A stretch of 64,000 bases of DNA from Epiperipatus broadwayi. Lineage: Eukaryota; Onychophora; Udeonychophora; Euonychophora; Peripatidae. Both the position numbers and the translations under genes were made by a program. Below, in pieces: positions 57,029-64,000 of this stretch; position 1 is the stretch's first letter; each line of letters begins with the position of its first letter. Location: positions 1 to 64,000 of the forward strand of contig JAQFVV010013319.1 of the NCBI GenBank assembly GCA_028023455.1, read 5' to 3'. Below the pieces are notes generated by a model. It was not told the origin of the DNA. It saw only the letters and a list, made by a program, of their open reading frames with translations, and made no database searches.

Positions 57029-57239
57029 ATCACATAAAAAAAACTGCATACAAAGATATTAAAAAGAATCATGGATTGCATAACTTTAAAATCCCATTAA
57101 ATAAATCTGCATAAAATGAGACCCAGATGTATTTATATTTAAAATGAAAAAAAGGAACTTTATAATTAACTGTTGGAAAATAATTTTTAATGACACTTAG
57201 AATTGGAAGATAGCTATCAGATAAAAAGGTGAGTGGTAT

Positions 57240-59550
<2,311 letters not shown>

Positions 59551-62500
59551 TATAAAAAAAAAATATGTATAATAAACATGCAATCGATGATGCTATAGAC
59601 ACATGAAAGGGACATTTGAAAGCAAGTAGGGCACAGATAGATGTCCCTACATATTGCACTATATCCATAACTTATAGCCATCCAACCAAGTATAGGGCAT
59701 ATTGCTAACAAAAGCATAGCTATAGAAAGCTAGCAGTCTGAATATGAATACTAGACTCATTTAGCTTTTCCCTTGGAGTAACTCAACTGAGCATAGTTAA
59801 AATGAAAGTACCCAAAAAATGTACTAAAATTGACAGAAAGAAACATGCTAAAAACATTTATCAAAACACCCCATGTAATCACTAGAAAATAAATATTAGG
59901 AGTTTTATCAACAGTATGATGTACTATTCACTATTGAAAAAAAATTAATTTTAATTAATTTATAAGTGGATTATTGTTGATATTACTATTCTGTATTTTT
60001 AGAAATTAAAGGAATAAATTACAGACATAGTGACTAACAAATTTATGTAAATCAAATAATTTTCAGACCAGACACTTTATGGATCCCTTTACAATTATAA
60101 AATTACTAAGTATAGATGTTCCAACATACTGAATCTAAGATGGCAAATCTGTTCCAATTACTAACCATAACCTTTGTATACTTTCCACATTAATACACAT
60201 ATACAAAAATTAAAAGCAGTCAAATCAGAATTACTATTGTTGTATTTATACATAAATTTAGTGTTGCTCCAACTCACAACTCTATTTATAACATTATTGT
60301 AAAATAATAATTTTAAGTCCTGACATCAGTCATGATTCAGCTCTAAGATCACGTGATTAATTGCATGATTCATCCGCAATATCATAAGAATTTATTAGTT
60401 TGTTTAATAGAAATGTTGTCATACTGTTTTTTAAATTTATTGTGTGGTCAACATTAAATCATGACACAGTATGCTATTTCCTTTCAATAAAATAAATCAA
60501 TATAGTACTTTTTTTAGAAAGCACTTATAATATTCTTCACAAAATAAGAAGGTCATTCACAAAAAAACTCTTTTTACAGATCAACTTACAATAATTAGTC
60601 TCTGTTACTCTTCATACATTTCATATGTCATTTGAATTAGAATATGTATTTACAAGTATAGATTTAATATTACTGCCTAATTTATAATTTAAAAATGTAT
60701 TATTGATCTTACAATTGCTCCTAAACATTTCCCAAGTATTTGATAAAGTATTTTTTTACTTTTATATTACATTGATAAGAAATCAATGATATTACCATAT
60801 AACAAATTTAGTTGATTAATAACTATAAAAACAACTCATTTGGTTAAAGTTGTTATATACTATAAAAATATACATTTTTAGCATATAAAGTATACCAGAA
60901 AACTGCAGTTTGTGATTGACTTGAATAATTCTATTCTTGATCCTTTGTTCAACATTTAGAGTGCTTTTAAGTCATAGCCTGGGTAAGAGTGATTTACTCT
61001 TTTTGTTTACATAGACATTTAATTATGTTTAATTTAAAGTTTACATATTAAGTATGTTTAATTATTACAATCAGATGTTAAAAGTGAAATGTTGTCTCCA
61101 GCCTTGTATAATTAATTATGAGTTTAATAATTCTTAATTGCCATATTCCATCTGGTTAATAAATTAATTTCACTCTGAATTACCAATAATGTTGACAAAA
61201 GTATGCTTATTACCATTAAAGATAACACAAATAGGTGGACGTACTTAACATGCTATTTACATACAAAATGTTTATATGACCATTAAATAAAAATCAACAG
61301 TAATATATTTTTATCCAAGAAACAATTTATTGTGTTTCAAATATTTGCTAATGGCTTATATGTATGTGTACCTGCAGATCAAAAACATATCTAAATATAC
61401 ATATATAAACACTGAATGGCATATATATAACATGAGACAAATGGTTGTATACCAACAGTTTAAAAGTTATTTCTGAGTGCCAATCTACTGTATATGTATA
61501 TTGAAGTTATACACACGTATGTGCAAAAATGCAGTGATTCGCAAACACGATTAATTTGAGAACAATTAAATTGTCAGTCAAGTTTAGAAAAAATATTTGA
61601 ATCTAATATAACAATAAGATTTTTCTTCCTATAAAATTTTTTTTGAAAATAAACATTTAACTACAGGAAATTTCTCTCTTTTTTTGTTACCGTTAAAGTT
61701 TTCCTCTTCTATATTGATCAGATGACAAGATTTCATTTATGTCCACGTTAAATCAGGCGTGAGAACTGCGAATTTTTTCACCAGCTGTCGCTAATGGGTA
61801 AACTAGTTTAAAAAGAGCTATTTAGTAAAACTCAATATTTGAAAGTGTCTGTTTGTTATCTGCAATAGGGGTAGAAAAAGCGTTACAAGCGGAGAAGATT
61901 ATGCAGGCGTGTTCACAGGCTGCGTTAGATTTTATTAAAAAGAATGCAATTTATATACATACGGTATTATATAAAACACATTCTCATAAGCTATTGTAAA
62001 AATTAATTTGATGCTTTGATGAAAAAAGAAGAATTGAATAATTATTTTATTCAATGTCTTTTTTTCAGCAAAAATTAAATTAGTAAGTAAATAATAAGTA
62101 TTTAATATTTTTTTAATTTTTATCAGCAACGCCTCATCACATCTCCGCTATATCACATCCATTCTTCAGCACAAAAACTCGGTCTGCCCACTCCCGCTAT
62201 GCATACATTTTGCTGGCAACCTTTCTTATAATGATATCTTTTGATCGTGAAAACTGGTTTTTGAGTTCTAAATCTGTCTTTAGTCATCAGAACATAAGTA
62301 TCTACACACATGCATATATATATGTTTATTGATTTAGTAAATAAACTTTTTAGTAGAATAGAATAAAATTTAATTTCAAGTCTGAATATTGTAAGATAGA
62401 TTTTATAACCGTTTTGAAATGTTTAACAAATTTTTATTAGTATAGTACTACTTTATTTAAAAACCAAAAGAAAGAATTGGGTTTCCCCTAACAGTTAAAG

Positions 62501-64000
62501 CTATAATGAATGATTATGATAAAGTATTATTTTAAATACAAGCCAAAAATAAACTTGTATGTAAATTTATATATACATAAATTAATAGAAAAAAAGTATT
62601 TTCTTTTTTATAACGGAGTTTTAATAAATAAATATTAACTTGAGAAAGATTATAATTTAAACTATAAGAAACAACCTGCACATAATAAAATCACTACCAT
62701 CAGGTGTTGGTTACATGAAGATAGATTTTTCTTGTGTACGACATGCTTGAATAAGTTTGCCATTGTCTGTATAGGAAAGCTAATATTGGTTTAGGCATTA
62801 TTAGGTTCTCAGATATCAATTTAACCATTACATATAATACTCAGACTTATTGGATTGCCAATAAAGTCATTTATTATTTAGCTTTAAAAAATTTGTTCAG
62901 TGTAAATAATCTTATGATGTATTGTAACAATAGTTTCTTGTGTCATAAATCTGTAATTTTTATATGATTCACTCTTTAATAAAATGTATTTTAAAACCAA
63001 CTAAAGGGGATATTAATATTAATAAATAACATTAGAACATTGAGTAAATATAACTATGAATTTTAAACAATGATATAGTTAAATGATTACATTGCAAAAG
63101 AAACATTAATAAAAAAAATTTGATATAAAATTATGAAAAGTGTAAAGTGCCACTTTCTTAGAAAGTGTGATAATTTCAGATAATGATTCATTAGAAAACA
63201 TCAATCAATTTACTTTGAAAAATATTTATAAGAAATAATGTAGTAAATTCCAAGTCAGAACACTTGAAAAGTGTAAAGACCCATTTTGAAATGAAAAAAA
63301 TATTTTATATTGCCTAATGAATCCAAAAAAAATTTTTATTAAAAGATTTAAAAAAAAAAAAAAAAGAACAAAGTTAATAAAAATAAACAGAAAATTAAGA
63401 ATCTCAAATGAGCTTGAATTAAAATATCCTAAATTAAATATGCAAATCCTTTAGTGAAAAAATAAATTCATAAATATAGAAAAATACTGGAAAACAGAAA
63501 GATACTTTCATTTTTAATAAAATTATTTTACAGATCATCCAAATTGAAGAAATAGTAATAATCACTTACAAATAAAAATAATTCCTGAAGAAAAATCAAT
63601 GCATCTTCATTTTAGCATACTTTCATTATTAGGCACACACAAAAAATGGACAATACAATTTTTCAAAGTTTGAGAGTTGAAACTCTTCATCTATTGAACA
63701 CAATATATTGATGATAATAATAACAATCATAGCCATTCCAACTCCAAAAAAAAGTGAAAAAAAATACTACTCTAGAAATGAGTTTGTGGTGACTATACAA
63801 ATCTGGAAACCACAAATACATCCACATATAAAATATACTGGTTCATTCTGCTGCTTTTAATTGCATAGAAAATAACTTTTTTCTGAAATATTTTGACACT
63901 ATGTCTAATCATAGCATTCTAGTGGAAACAATTGACATCCACTTTTTTTAGAATATCTTTGAGATAATTCTCTCAGAAAATCCACTCTCAAGTTTACCAT
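59551..64000. other. AT-rich stretch, no assigned gene
   Basis: 59551-59800 is mixed composition and may be the tail of the preceding relic. 61740-61935 and 62125-62240 are GC- and CG-richer patches without a recognisable frame; one short frame reads VEKALQAEKIMQACSQAALD at about 61872-61931. Poly-A runs lie near 63350. I see nothing else. Confidence 0.45.

Overview
This is an AT-rich eukaryotic window, crowded with microsatellites, inverted repeats and decayed retroelements and containing very little gene sequence. The only exon I can assign to a host gene lies at 14255-14491 on the + strand. It encodes 79 residues of the N-terminal half of glutamate decarboxylase (GAD), the enzyme that makes GABA, and has clean AG and GT splice borders. 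Residues such as KYQVKTG look more like the insect GAD I remember than the vertebrate form (KYGVRTG), so I infer an invertebrate metazoan with a large AT-rich genome. I cannot name the taxon. If the exon is live, most of the window is GAD intron.

Layout. 1-490 is a dispersed repeat whose inverted copy is at 24475-24985. 2704-2795 is a 92-bp insertion with a 14-bp target-site duplication (TSD); it is an internally deleted sibling of a 367-bp element at 36402-36768. 3803-4812 holds two local duplications. 7027-10140 (-) is a decayed RTE-type LINE interrupted by a nearly perfect 183-bp fold-back (9022-9204). 12665-12824 is a 76-bp tRNA-like insertion between two identical 42-bp direct repeats. 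13641-13912 is a GATA/GATG array, followed by the GAD exon. 20921-22030 (+) is a Penelope-like element (PLE) relic with both reverse transcriptase (RT) and GIY-YIG remnants. 33981-36390 (+) is a second, different PLE relic preceded by tandem LTR-like repeats. It is split by a 525-bp element with 28-bp perfect terminal inverted repeats (TIRs) that carries its own GIY-YIG-like frame on the opposite strand. 36880-37200 (-) is an unidentified decayed coding stretch. 42001-47709 is a two-ORF LINE (Tx1/L1-like) bracketed by AAT trinucleotide arrays. 52550-53765 is a long inverted-repeat structure. 53921-57030 holds further local duplications, a long TA array and a small fold-back. 57240-59550 (+) is a decayed gag-like relic with an in-frame poly-AAT tract. 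The rest is AT-rich sequence with no recognisable gene.

No operon-like or cooperating gene set is present. What links the window together is mobile DNA: LINEs and PLEs that supply RT and endonuclease, short elements with terminal repeats inserted inside them, and microsatellites at several element borders. The most unusual items are the nested GIY-YIG TIR element, the tRNA-like insertion with its very long TSD, the pair of short TSD-flanked elements, and the 183-bp fold-back.
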